Assembly: GCA_944384065.1 (NCBI GenBank)
Contig: CALWRY010000001.1
Span: 1 to 64,000, forward strand
DNA: 64,000 bases
Source of the DNA: an uncultured Enterocloster sp.
Lineage (GTDB): Bacteria; Bacillota; Clostridia; Lachnospirales; Lachnospiraceae
Direction of reading: 5' to 3'
Each line of letters opens with the position of its first letter. The first letter of the stretch is position 1. The translations under genes and the position numbers were made by a program. Of the stretch, positions 17,831-26,064 are shown piece after piece. The notes under the pieces were generated by a model that searched no databases, was not told where the DNA came from, and worked only from the letters and a program-made list of their open reading frames with translations.

Positions 17831-17853
17831 TCACGATTGAATAGGGCTGTCAA
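17825..17853 (-). promoter_or_regulatory. dpaL operon promoter
   Basis: On the minus strand TTGACA (17848-17853), a 17-base spacer and TAACAT (17825-17830) form a strong sigma-A promoter about 50 bases before the dpaL start. Confidence 0.75.
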
Positions 17854-17859
17854 TAGTAA

Positions 17860-17888
17860 TTGCATAAATAAAAAGAAAATGTTACACT
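17860..17888 (+). promoter_or_regulatory. GntR regulator promoter
   Basis: TTGCAT (17860-17865), a 17-base spacer and TACACT (17883-17888) lie 39 bases before the regulator start. They sit back to back with the dpaL promoter, so one bound repressor could affect both. Confidence 0.6.
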
Positions 17889-17927
17889 GTTACTACAATA
17901 GTTCAAATGGATTGGAGAGATGAAGTT

Positions 17928-18611
17928 ATGCCAATTCCCAGCACGCCAAGGGATGTGGACCGGATAAGCGCCCAACAGCAGATTTATACCACACTAAAAG
18001 ACTGGATTGTTGACGGGACCCTTACGCCGGGAGAATTTATCAATGATTCCGAGATTGCCAAGTATTTTTCTGTCAGCCGCACCCCTGTGCGTGAGGCCAT
18101 CCTTCTTTTATCTCAGCAGGATTTTGTGAAAATTATGCCTTCCAAGGGCACAAAGGTTACAGAAACCAGCGAAGAAACCGCCACTTATATTTATGAGGCC
18201 ATCTCCTGCTTGTCCGCTGAAATTTCCCGGCTCGCGGTGCGCAAGCAGAAGGATGGGGACGTGGAGCGGTTAATCGAGCTGAATACGGATTTCGCCTCCC
18301 AGGTCGCATCTGCGGATCACGCTAAAATCCTGGAAGCAGACGCAAATTTTCATAATTATATTTTAAAAATGGCAGATAACCCCTATATGGAAAATTGTTG
18401 GCAGCAAATACTGCCCCATGCCAACCGCTACGAGCTTCTCTACTTTCGGTCCGGCAGCAATAAAGAGCAGTCCATTCTGGATCACCGCCATATTATCCAG
18501 GCCATTGCCAACAAAAATGAGGGAGAAGCCGCCCGCTTTTCCCAGCAGAATTGGATCGGCTTTTTTAACGAGCGCCTTCGGCCGCAGCTGATACATACAG
18601 TGAAAGCTTAA
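17928..18611 (+). CDS. GntR-family regulator, FCD subfamily
   Basis: Predicted 227 residues. The start at 17928 (MPIPSTP) has GGAG ten bases upstream; an ATG at 17907 lacks a ribosome site. The N-terminal winged helix-turn-helix has the family pattern IVDGTLTPGEFINDSEIAKYF and SVSRTPVREAI (about 28-62). The C-terminal helical FCD domain (about 90-215) has the metal/ligand residues D.NFH and later H (DHRHIIQAI). It is divergent from the dpaL operon and is probably its repressor or ligand-responsive regulator. Confidence 0.92.
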   Translation: MPIPSTPRDVDRISAQQQIYTTLKDWIVDGTLTPGEFINDSEIAKYFSVSRTPVREAILLLSQQDFVKIMPSKGTKVTETSEETATYIYEAISCLSAEISRLAVRKQKDGDVERLIELNTDFASQVASADHAKILEADANFHNYILKMADNPYMENCWQQILPHANRYELLYFRSGSNKEQSILDHRHIIQAIANKNEGEAARFSQQNWIGFFNERLRPQLIHTVKA

Positions 18612-18671
18612 CGCAGGAATGCATAGGACAGCAGAACCCGTCGCGCCTTTGCGCACCCCATGCCCATTAAA

Positions 18672-18706
18672 AAGGGCTGTGCCCGTTTTCCATGCGCACA
18701 GCCCTT
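18672..18706. terminator. Bidirectional terminator between gntR and glgB
   Basis: Perfect 11-bp arms AAGGGCTGTGC (18672-18682) and complement (18696-18706) have T tracts in both directions. TTTTT follows directly on the minus strand for glgB, and a more distant T-rich run follows on the plus strand. Confidence 0.75.
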
Positions 18707-18799
18707 CGGGGGATTTTATTTTTTTGTCATTTACCGGAAATGCAGCTATCTCATTTCCCTATTTTTCTTTTCGCATCTGTTCTTTCTCCGGCCCTGCCG

Positions 18800-21484
18800 T
18801 CAGCTTCTGACCGTCTTCGCTGTAGCAAGCTTCTCCGGCTCTTTTTTCGCTGTCGTCACTTTCTCCGGCTCCTTTTTCGCCGTGGCGAGCTTCTCCGGCT
18901 CTTTCTTTGTGGTCCCCACCTTGTGCGGTTCCTTCTTCGCCGTGGCGAGCTTCTCCGGCTCTTTCTTTGTAGTCGCCACCTTGTGCGGCTCCTTCTTCGC
19001 CGTGGCGAGCTTCTCCGGCTCTTTCTTTGTGGTCCCCACCTTATGAGGCTCCTTCTTCGCTGTAGTCAGCTTTTCCGGCTCTGCTTTTGGCTTCGCCTCC
19101 GGGATGGCAGCGCTCTTTTTCGGCTTCACCTCCGGAGCAGCGGCGCTCTTTTCCGGCTTCGCTTTCGGCGCGGAGGCGGCAGCGCTCTTTCCCGGCTTTG
19201 CAGCGGCCTTTCCGCTCTTTTTCTTTTCCTTCTCCTTCACCGGCTCAGGCGTACAGGAGAACACCAGGCAGCTCATGGGCGGGATATGGATCTCGATGGA
19301 ATACTCCCTCTCGTCCCACTCCAGCTTCTTGGCCGTCTTCACCCGGGCATTCCCCAGGCCGTTTCCGCCGAATTCCTTGGAATCGCTGTTTAAAATCTCC
19401 TTGTACTTTCCGGCAAAGGGCACGCCCACCCGGAATTTCTCGTGATCCACGGTGTCGAAATTGCAGACAAAGAGCAGGGTCTCCTTGGCGTCCCGGCTGC
19501 GGCGCAGGAACATAACCATGCTTTCCTTCTGGTAGCTGCAGTTGATCCACTCAAATCCCTCCGGCGCATAATCCTGCTCATAGAGGGCCGGGTGCTCCAG
19601 GTAGAGCTTATTGAGAGCCTTCACATAGGTCTGCATATTCTTGTGGAGCGGATACTCTAACAGGTTCCACTCCAGGGAGGCATTCTCATTCCACTCGTCA
19701 ATCTGTCCGTACTCCTGTCCCATGAACAGAAGCTTCTTGCCGGGATGTCCGGTCATAAATCCGTAAGCTGCCCGCAGGTTCTCCGCCTTTTTCTCCAGAG
19801 TGTCCCCTGGCATCTTGCCCATCATGGAACCCTTGCCGTGGACCACCTCGTCGTGGGAGAACACCAGAACAAAGTCCTCGCTGTAGGCGTAGAGCATAGA
19901 GAAGGTCAGTTCCCCGTAATGATAGTTGCGGAAATAGGGATCGCATTTCATATAGCTGAGGAAATCATTCATCCATCCCATATTCCACTTATAGTCAAAG
20001 CCCAGGCCGCCGTCCGCAGGCTTGCCCGTGATCATGGGCCAGGCCGTGGACTCCTCGGCGATGAGAACCGCCCCGTCCTTTCTCCCCTTAAACACGGTGT
20101 TCAGGTGCTTTAAGAACTCCACGGCCTCCAGATTTTCATTGCCGCCGTAGATGTTGGCCACCCACTCCCCGTCGTTCTTGCCATAATCCAGGTAGAGCAT
20201 GGAAGCCACCGCGTCCATGCGGATGCCGTCCGCATGGTACTTGTCCGCCCAGAAGAGGGCATTGGCAATGAGGAAGTTGGAGACGCCGGGCCGCCCATAA
20301 TTGTAAATCAGGGTTCCCCAATGGGGATGCGCCCCCTTCCGGGGATCCGCATGCTCATAGACGCAGGTGCCGTCAAAGGCCGCCATGCCGTAGGCGTCCC
20401 TGGGGAAATGGGCCGGCACCCAGTCAAGAATCACGCCGATTCCCTGCTGGTGCATGTAGTCCATAAATGCCATGAAATCATCCGGTGTGCCGTACCGGCT
20501 GGTGGGTGCGTAATAGCCCGTGACCTGATAGCCCCAGGAGCCGTCCAGAGGATGCTCCATCACCGGCATCAGCTCCACATGGGTGTAGCCCATCTCCTTC
20601 ACATAGGCAGCCAGCCGCTCGGCCGTCTCCTGGTAGTTGTAGAACTCGGAGCCTGTGATGGGCTCTCCGGCCTCGTCCACTGCCAGCTCCTTGCGGATCC
20701 AGGAGCCCAGGTGCACCTCGTAGATGTTCATGGGCTTGTCCTTGGTATCCGTCTTAGCCCGCTTCTCCATCCACGCCTTATCCTGCCACTGATAGCGGTT
20801 AATATCCCAGATCACGGAGGCGGTATTGGGCCGAAGCTCCGCATAGTTGGCATAGGGATCCGCCTTCAGCATGGGCTCCCCGTGCCGCGTCTTGATCTCA
20901 TACTTGTAGATGTCCCCCTGCTTGAGACCCGGAATAAACAGCTCGAAAATGCAGGCGTCGTCCCAGCCCACCTTCCGCATCTGATGGCGCCGCCCATCCC
21001 ATTGGTTGAAATCGCCAACCACGCTGACCCGCATGGCGCAGGGCGCCCACACGGAAAAATACACGCCCTCCACCCCGTCAATGGTCATGGGGTGCGCGCC
21101 CATTTTCTCATATATATTGTAGTGAATGCCCGCCGCGAATTTCTTGATGTCCTCGTCCGTATAAAGCGGCGCAAAGGCGTAGGGGTCATGAATCTCCTCC
21201 TGTCCGCCGCCCTCAAAGGTGATAAAAAGCGTGTAGGCCGCCACAGTCTTTCGCGGAATCAGCACGGCGAAGAACCCCTCCTCGTCCGCCAGCTCCATCG
21301 GGTACTTCTTTCCGTTTCCTGCAAGCTTTACTGTAATAGACTGGGCGGTAGGAATAAAGGCCTGAATGAGCAGGCCGTCCTCCGTCATATGAGGTCCCAG
21401 CAGCTTGTGGGGATTGGAAGCCTCCGAGTACACCAGCTCCTCAATCCCCGCCCAATCCATCTGATCGTACAATTTTTGTTCCAT
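18800..21484 (-). CDS. glgB: 1,4-alpha-glucan branching enzyme with lysine-rich repeat tail
   Basis: Predicted 894 residues, far longer than the usual 630-750. Residues 1-744 are a normal GH13 branching enzyme: N-terminal glucan-binding module (ASNPHKLLGPH), CBM48, (beta/alpha)8 barrel with DWVPAHF, the nucleophile Asp in GIRMDAVASM, the acid/base Glu in AEESTAWP, and SHDEVVHGKGS, then a C-terminal beta domain ending in MSCLVFSC. All catalytic residues are present. Residues 745-894 are a highly basic low-complexity extension of Lys, Ala, Pro and Glu, ending in nine decapeptides of the type KKEPEKLATA or KKEPHKVGTT. The enzyme forms alpha-1,6 branches in glycogen. It lies after mgsA on the same strand, 52 bases downstream. 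Confidence 0.95.
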   Translation of the reverse strand: MEQKLYDQMDWAGIEELVYSEASNPHKLLGPHMTEDGLLIQAFIPTAQSITVKLAGNGKKYPMELADEEGFFAVLIPRKTVAAYTLFITFEGGGQEEIHDPYAFAPLYTDEDIKKFAAGIHYNIYEKMGAHPMTIDGVEGVYFSVWAPCAMRVSVVGDFNQWDGRRHQMRKVGWDDACIFELFIPGLKQGDIYKYEIKTRHGEPMLKADPYANYAELRPNTASVIWDINRYQWQDKAWMEKRAKTDTKDKPMNIYEVHLGSWIRKELAVDEAGEPITGSEFYNYQETAERLAAYVKEMGYTHVELMPVMEHPLDGSWGYQVTGYYAPTSRYGTPDDFMAFMDYMHQQGIGVILDWVPAHFPRDAYGMAAFDGTCVYEHADPRKGAHPHWGTLIYNYGRPGVSNFLIANALFWADKYHADGIRMDAVASMLYLDYGKNDGEWVANIYGGNENLEAVEFLKHLNTVFKGRKDGAVLIAEESTAWPMITGKPADGGLGFDYKWNMGWMNDFLSYMKCDPYFRNYHYGELTFSMLYAYSEDFVLVFSHDEVVHGKGSMMGKMPGDTLEKKAENLRAAYGFMTGHPGKKLLFMGQEYGQIDEWNENASLEWNLLEYPLHKNMQTYVKALNKLYLEHPALYEQDYAPEGFEWINCSYQKESMVMFLRRSRDAKETLLFVCNFDTVDHEKFRVGVPFAGKYKEILNSDSKEFGGNGLGNARVKTAKKLEWDEREYSIEIHIPPMSCLVFSCTPEPVKEKEKKKSGKAAAKPGKSAAASAPKAKPEKSAAAPEVKPKKSAAIPEAKPKAEPEKLTTAKKEPHKVGTTKKEPEKLATAKKEPHKVATTKKEPEKLATAKKEPHKVGTTKKEPEKLATAKKEPEKVTTAKKEPEKLATAKTVRS
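18818..19087 (-). repeat. 30/60-bp coding repeat in the glgB tail
   Basis: Nine 30-bp units encode decapeptides, mostly alternating KKEPEKLATA and KKEPHKVGTT, so the DNA has a visible 60-bp period. Identity between 60-bp units is high, which suggests recent tandem expansion. Confidence 0.92.
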
Positions 21485-21536
21485 GCATCTGTCCCCCTTC
21501 TATTTTTTTCAGAAGCGCGGCCGCTTTCTGTCATAC

Positions 21537-22001
21537 CTACAGCGTCTCTGCCCTCATTTCAATATTTTGCTTAAAATTGATGATATCATGCTCATACTCC
21601 TCCTCCATAAGGGGGGAGGTAATCATAAAATCCGCGCTGGCCTTATTGTTGGCAATGGGAATGTCATACACCTGCGCAATCCGCAGAAGCGCCTTCACAT
21701 CCGGATCATGGGGCTGGGCGGTAAGAGGATCGGAAAAGAAGATGACAAAATCAATCTTTCCCTCAACAATCTTGGCGCCGATCTGCTGATCGCCGCCCAG
21801 CGGGCCGCTGTTGTATCCCTTAACCGGCAGGCCGGTATAATCCGTGATCATGCGGGCCGTGGTCCCCGTGCCGCACAAAAAATGCCTTGAAAGTATATCC
21901 TTGTGGGCCGCGCACCATTCAATCAGCTCATGTTTTTTCTGATCATGGGCGATCAGCGCAATATTTTTCTGTTTTCTGATGGTCATTGTCAAATGTTCCA
22001 T
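21537..22001 (-). CDS. mgsA: Methylglyoxal synthase
   Basis: Predicted 154 residues, normal length. It converts dihydroxyacetone phosphate to methylglyoxal and phosphate, a bypass of lower glycolysis when phosphate is limiting. The phosphate-binding CGTGTTA, the SGPLGGDQQIGA segment carrying the catalytic Asp, and FFSDPLTAQPHDPDVKALLR-type sequence are present. The start at 22001 follows AAAGGAG. It lies 18 bases after the FAH-family gene and just before glgB, a carbohydrate-overflow context. Confidence 0.95.
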   Translation of the reverse strand: MEHLTMTIRKQKNIALIAHDQKKHELIEWCAAHKDILSRHFLCGTGTTARMITDYTGLPVKGYNSGPLGGDQQIGAKIVEGKIDFVIFFSDPLTAQPHDPDVKALLRIAQVYDIPIANNKASADFMITSPLMEEEYEHDIINFKQNIEMRAETL

Positions 22002-22019
22002 ATACTCTCTCTCCTTTCC

Positions 22020-22913
22020 CTACACCACGGGATTCGTGATAGAGCCGATTCCCTCTACCGAGCACTCCACCACATCCCCCGGCTTTAAGAATCGAGGCGG
22101 ATCAAAGCCCATCCCCACGCCGGCCGGCGTGCCCGTGGCGATGATCGTCCCCGGCTTCAGCGTCATTCCCTGGGAGAGCTCGCTCACAACATGCTCGATG
22201 CCAAAGATCAGGCGGCTGGTATTTTCATTCTGCCGAAGCTCCCCGTTCACCCGTGACTGCACCTGGACCTTAGGCGGAAATTCCAGCTCGTCTACCGTGG
22301 CGATGCAGGGGCCCATGGGCAAAAAGCCGTCCATGCTCTTGCCGAAATACCACTGCTTATGCCGGTTCTGAATGGTCCTGGCACTCACATCATTAATAAC
22401 CGTATAGCCAAATATGTAATCCTTTACCTGATCCGCCGGTACGCGGCTGGCCTCTTTTCCTATAATCACCGCCATCTCCGCCTCATAGTCCAGATCCGTC
22501 ACAATATCGCTGTGGCTTAAGATCCCCTCCCCGGGATTCACCGCCCGGTTCACTCGCTTGGAAAAATATACCGCAAAGGGCCTCTCACCGGTAAATTCCT
22601 GTTTTCTATAACGGGCGGATTCCGCCGCATGATCCATGTAATTGACTCCCAGGCAGATCACATCCTGCTGCGGATAGGGAATCGGGGCAAGGAGCCTTGC
22701 CTCCTCCATGGGGACTGCCCCCCTTATCTTATAAGGATCCTTGGAAGACGTGTATTCCAGGAGCTGTTTCTCCGACTCACTGATATTTTCAATGAGCTGC
22801 TGCATCGTCTTGTAGTCCATATCCAGGGAGCGCAGCGGGAAAATCCACTTCCCATCTCTGCTCATCACTCCCAAGCCCTCTCTGTGCTCAATCTCATACG
22901 TAACCAGTTTCAT
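22020..22913 (-). CDS. Fumarylacetoacetate hydrolase-family protein
   Basis: Predicted 297 residues with an N-terminal cap of about 75 residues and a C-terminal FAH fold. Metal ligands of the family are in DYEAEMAVIIG (Glu-x-Glu), with YTVINDVSART and the GxVxxGxG-like end. Relatives include oxaloacetate decarboxylases, acylpyruvate hydrolases and 2-oxo-hept-ene-dioate hydratases, so the substrate cannot be fixed. The start has AGGAGG ten bases upstream. Its 5' flank is occupied by two copies of the dispersed structured repeat. Confidence 0.88.
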   Translation of the reverse strand: MKLVTYEIEHREGLGVMSRDGKWIFPLRSLDMDYKTMQQLIENISESEKQLLEYTSSKDPYKIRGAVPMEEARLLAPIPYPQQDVICLGVNYMDHAAESARYRKQEFTGERPFAVYFSKRVNRAVNPGEGILSHSDIVTDLDYEAEMAVIIGKEASRVPADQVKDYIFGYTVINDVSARTIQNRHKQWYFGKSMDGFLPMGPCIATVDELEFPPKVQVQSRVNGELRQNENTSRLIFGIEHVVSELSQGMTLKPGTIIATGTPAGVGMGFDPPRFLKPGDVVECSVEGIGSITNPVV

Positions 22914-22992
22914 GTCATCATAGCCTCCTGTTCTTCTTACTGATTACTTTATCACATTCTCCCGAATATTTCCACAATTTTCGTCCCTATAG

Positions 22993-23126
22993 CAGACGGT
23001 GGGCAAGCATATGCCAGTTCCTGCGTCAAGCTTGCTTGTAAGCAGGCACTGGCATATGCTTGCACATCGGATGGTACATCCGATGCTTCTTGGCCGGCGC
23101 ATGCCGGCCAAGAAGATTCCGCCGTC
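22993..23126. repeat. Structured repeat element, copy 1
   Basis: In order: a degenerate inverted end (CAGACGG at left, CCGTC at right). A hairpin with 22-nt arms (23003-23024 and 23042-23063, one mismatch) around the 17-nt loop GTCAAGCTTGCTTGTAA. A second hairpin with arms CATCGGATG (23065-23085). A third with 13-nt arms CTTCTTGGCCGGC (23086-23115). Copy 3 has the same order and segment lengths but an unrelated arm sequence. No coding sense is seen. Confidence 0.9.
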
Positions 23127-23243
23127 CGCCCCCCTGGCCGGCAGCCATATGCAAGCTCCTGCCTCAACCTTGCTTGTAAACAGGCACTGATATATCCTTG
23201 CACATCGGATGGTACATCCGATGCTTCTTGGCCGGCGCATGCC
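23127..23243. repeat. Structured repeat element, copy 2 (3'-truncated)
   Basis: This is a head-to-tail copy of copy 1 with an exact 138-bp period. The first hairpin is decayed (arms 23141-23162 and 23180-23201, about 14 of 22 positions pair). The CATCGGATG hairpin (23203-23223) is intact. The third hairpin stops after three bases of its right arm, exactly where the P-type ATPase stop codon begins. Confidence 0.88.
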
Positions 23244-25937
23244 TCAATTCTGCTCCCCCGCCAAAAGCTCCCGCCCCATCTTCCCCAGCTGAATCCCCAG
23301 GGTGGGCAGGAAGGCGCCGCAGGCCACTGCGGCCGCCTGGGCCGGCCGCAGCGCTTCCACATCAAACATGACCTGAAGGCCCGGCGCAAAAAGCACCGCC
23401 CCCAGAAGCGCTGTTCCCAGCCCAAAGGCCGCCAGACTGTAGAGGTTGGTAAACAGTCCCAGGCGGAGAAGGCTATGGCGGCTTCTGCAGTTAAATCCAT
23501 GGAACAGCCGCGACAGAGTCAGGGTGGAAAATGCCATGGTACTGGCTGTACCGGGGCCTCTCGCTGCCAACCCCAGCCCGTAGGCCCACATGGTGGCAGC
23601 GCCGATCAGCCCTCCCTGCACGAGAAGGATGCGCACAAAATCCCCGGTCAGGATTCCCTCCCTCGGATCCCGCGGCCCCTGGCGCAGGAGATCCTCCTCC
23701 CCCGGCTCCATGCCGATGGCGATGGCAGGCAGGGAGTCGGTCAAGAGATTGATAAACAGCAGGTGCACCGGAGCAAAGGGCAGGGGAAGCCCCCGAAAGG
23801 AGGTGTACAGCACGCAGAAAATGCCCGCCATGTTTCCTGACAGCAGAAATTGAATGGCATTTTTTATATTGCGGTACACGTTTCTGCCATTTGCCACTGC
23901 TTTTATGATGGTGGCGAAATTATCGTCCAGCAAAATCATGGAAGCCGCGTCCTTTGAGACCTCTGTCCCCCCGATCCCCATAGCCACGCCGATATCCGCC
24001 TTTTTCAGAGCGGGAGCGTCATTCACCCCATCTCCTGTCATGGCCACGATCCGCCCCTGCCTCTGCCAGGCCTCCACAATCCGGATCTTGTGCTCCGGCG
24101 ATACCCTGGCATAGACCGATATCCGTCTTAAGGCGCGGTCCAGCTCCCCGGCCTCCATCTGGTCCAGCTCCCCGCCGGTCACCGCCAGATCCCCCTCCTT
24201 AAAAATTCCCACCCGCTCTCCAATGGCCATAGCGGTGACCTTGTGATCCCCGGTGATCATCACCGGGCGTATCCCCGCCTGGCGCGCCTTTGCCACAGCG
24301 GCCCTGGATTCCGGGCGCGGCGGATCCATCATAGCGGCCATCCCCAAAAATATGCAGTCCCCAGCCAAAGGCCAGTCCCCGATCCCGTCAAAGCCCCATC
24401 CCTTCTCCTCATCCGGTACCGGGCGGCAGGCCAGGGCCAGCACACGAAACCCCTTTGCCGACCATCTTCCATTCTGCTCCAGGATCCGCCGGGTGTCCGA
24501 GGCGGTCATCGCCCGGGAAGGCACCCAGGGTCCAGTCCCCTCTCCCCTTTTTCCATCCCCTGCCGGGTTTGCCATGCGCCCGCAGTTTTTGAGGAGTACA
24601 TCCACCGCCCCCTTCACAAAAACCATGGTGTGAGCATCCACCTGGTTCAAAGTGGCCATCATTTTCCGGGCGGAATCAAAGGGAAGTTCTCCAGTTCGCG
24701 GACATAAAAGCCGCACCTCGTCCGGCATCACCCCTGCCGTCTCATCCATGCGCAGCAGAGCTGCCTCCATCGGATCCCCGTCCCCGCCCCTGCCAAAAAG
24801 AGAGGCATTGTTGTTGAGGGCCGCTCCCCAGAGAAACAGCTGCGCATCCCTGCGGTCCGCGATTTCCCTTAAGGCCTCCGGCCCCATTTCCCTGTGGTTG
24901 ATATAAACCCGTTCCACATCCATCCGGTTCTGGGTCAGGGTTCCCGTCTTGTCGGAGCAGATTACGGACACGCATCCCAGGCTCTCCACCGCTTTCAAAT
25001 CCTTTATCACCGCGTGCTCCGCCGCCATCTTCTGGGTTCCCATCGCCTGCACGATGGTGACAATGGAGCTCAACGCCTCGGGAATGGCAGCCACCGCCAA
25101 GGCCACCGCAAACATAAGGGCATCCAGCACCGGCTCCCTTCGATACAGGCTCATGGCAAATACAAAGGCGCAGACAGCCGTTATCCCCAAGGCCAGGCGT
25201 CCGGAAAACCGGTCCAGGCTTTCCTGGAGAGGCGTTTTCTTCTCCTTCGCGTCGTTGAGCAGAGAGGCGATCCGGCCAATTTCTGTTTCCATTCCCGTGG
25301 CCGTCACCACTGCCACCGCCCGCCCTGAGGTCACCAGGGCGCTGGAAAATATCATATTTACCCGATCCCCCACCGGCACAGGATGGCCGCTGTTTTCCCG
25401 CAGGCGTTCCGCCCGCTTCTCCACGTTCAGGGACTCCCCGGTTAGGGAGCTCTCATTCACCGTGAGGCCGTACACTTCCAAAAGCCTTCCATCCGCTGGA
25501 ATCAGATCTCCTGTCTCAAGGAGCAGGATATCGCCGGGAACCACCTCGGCCGAAGGCACAGCCATTACGCGCCCCTCGCGCACCACCCGGGCCTCCGGGG
25601 AGGAAAGGCGCCGCAGACTGTCCAGGGATTTCTCCGCTCTCTGGTGCTGAACCGTTCCCAGCACTGCATTGAGGAGAAGCACGGAAAAAATCACCAGGGC
25701 GCTCTCCGGATCCCCTGTGAGCATGGACACCGCAGCAGCCCCTATGAGAATAATGACCAGCAAATCCTCAAACTGTGCCAAAAATACCTGCCACCACTGG
25801 GGGCGCTCCTTCTCCTTCAGCACATTTTCCCCATATTTCGCAAGGCGCCTTTCCGCCTCCGCCTGTCCCAGCCCCTTTTTCCCTGTGCCCAGCTCCCTGA
25901 GAGCCTCATCCCCGCCCATATAAAACCAGTCCGCCAT
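23244..25937 (-). CDS. Calcium-type P-type cation ATPase
   Basis: Predicted 897-residue P2-type ATPase. Hallmarks are present: TGES actuator loop (SSLTGESLN), phosphorylation motif CSDKTGTLTQ, nucleotide domain, and the TGDGVNDAPALKKADIG hinge. In M4 the sequence is IPEALSS, and in M6 INLLTDSLPA keeps the Asn/Thr/Asp of Ca2+ sites, so Ca2+ export is the best guess. The start at 25937 (MADWFYMGG) has AAGGGAGG upstream and matches the normal family N terminus; a GTG at 26063 would add 42 unrelated residues. Its stop codon abuts the truncated end of repeat copy 2. Confidence 0.92.
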   Translation of the reverse strand: MADWFYMGGDEALRELGTGKKGLGQAEAERRLAKYGENVLKEKERPQWWQVFLAQFEDLLVIILIGAAAVSMLTGDPESALVIFSVLLLNAVLGTVQHQRAEKSLDSLRRLSSPEARVVREGRVMAVPSAEVVPGDILLLETGDLIPADGRLLEVYGLTVNESSLTGESLNVEKRAERLRENSGHPVPVGDRVNMIFSSALVTSGRAVAVVTATGMETEIGRIASLLNDAKEKKTPLQESLDRFSGRLALGITAVCAFVFAMSLYRREPVLDALMFAVALAVAAIPEALSSIVTIVQAMGTQKMAAEHAVIKDLKAVESLGCVSVICSDKTGTLTQNRMDVERVYINHREMGPEALREIADRRDAQLFLWGAALNNNASLFGRGGDGDPMEAALLRMDETAGVMPDEVRLLCPRTGELPFDSARKMMATLNQVDAHTMVFVKGAVDVLLKNCGRMANPAGDGKRGEGTGPWVPSRAMTASDTRRILEQNGRWSAKGFRVLALACRPVPDEEKGWGFDGIGDWPLAGDCIFLGMAAMMDPPRPESRAAVAKARQAGIRPVMITGDHKVTAMAIGERVGIFKEGDLAVTGGELDQMEAGELDRALRRISVYARVSPEHKIRIVEAWQRQGRIVAMTGDGVNDAPALKKADIGVAMGIGGTEVSKDAASMILLDDNFATIIKAVANGRNVYRNIKNAIQFLLSGNMAGIFCVLYTSFRGLPLPFAPVHLLFINLLTDSLPAIAIGMEPGEEDLLRQGPRDPREGILTGDFVRILLVQGGLIGAATMWAYGLGLAARGPGTASTMAFSTLTLSRLFHGFNCRSRHSLLRLGLFTNLYSLAAFGLGTALLGAVLFAPGLQVMFDVEALRPAQAAAVACGAFLPTLGIQLGKMGRELLAGEQN

Positions 25938-26064
25938 ACAGCCTCCCTTCCCCGCGCTCCCAAAATCCAGGACCGCCGCCCTCCCGTTCTGAAGACCTTT
26001 CAAAAAATAGAAAAGCTCCCGGTCCCACAAAGGGCTCCGGAAGCCTTCCTTTACAAGTACCACT

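Noticed and set aside
18841..19080. 60-bp period that could be taken for a CRISPR array
   Set aside because: The repeats are continuous coding sequence without distinct unique spacers, and no cas genes are nearby.
18660..19393. Long plus-strand frames opposite the glgB tail, rich in Leu/Arg/Phe
   Set aside because: They are antisense to the repeated lysine codons of glgB and lack a promoter or ribosome site.
20234..21574. A 446-codon plus-strand frame opposite the glgB catalytic domain
   Set aside because: It is an open antisense frame produced by GC-rich third positions; glgB has intact motifs and a good ribosome site.
22944..23240. A 98-codon minus-strand frame reading through both tandem repeat copies, giving a protein with a 46-residue internal repeat
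   Set aside because: The protein repeat is simply the 138-bp DNA element translated; there is no ribosome site, and copy 3 of the element does not keep the frame.
26061..26063. GTG as start of the P-type ATPase
   Set aside because: It has no ribosome site and would add 42 residues unrelated to the family; ATG at 25937 has a good site.
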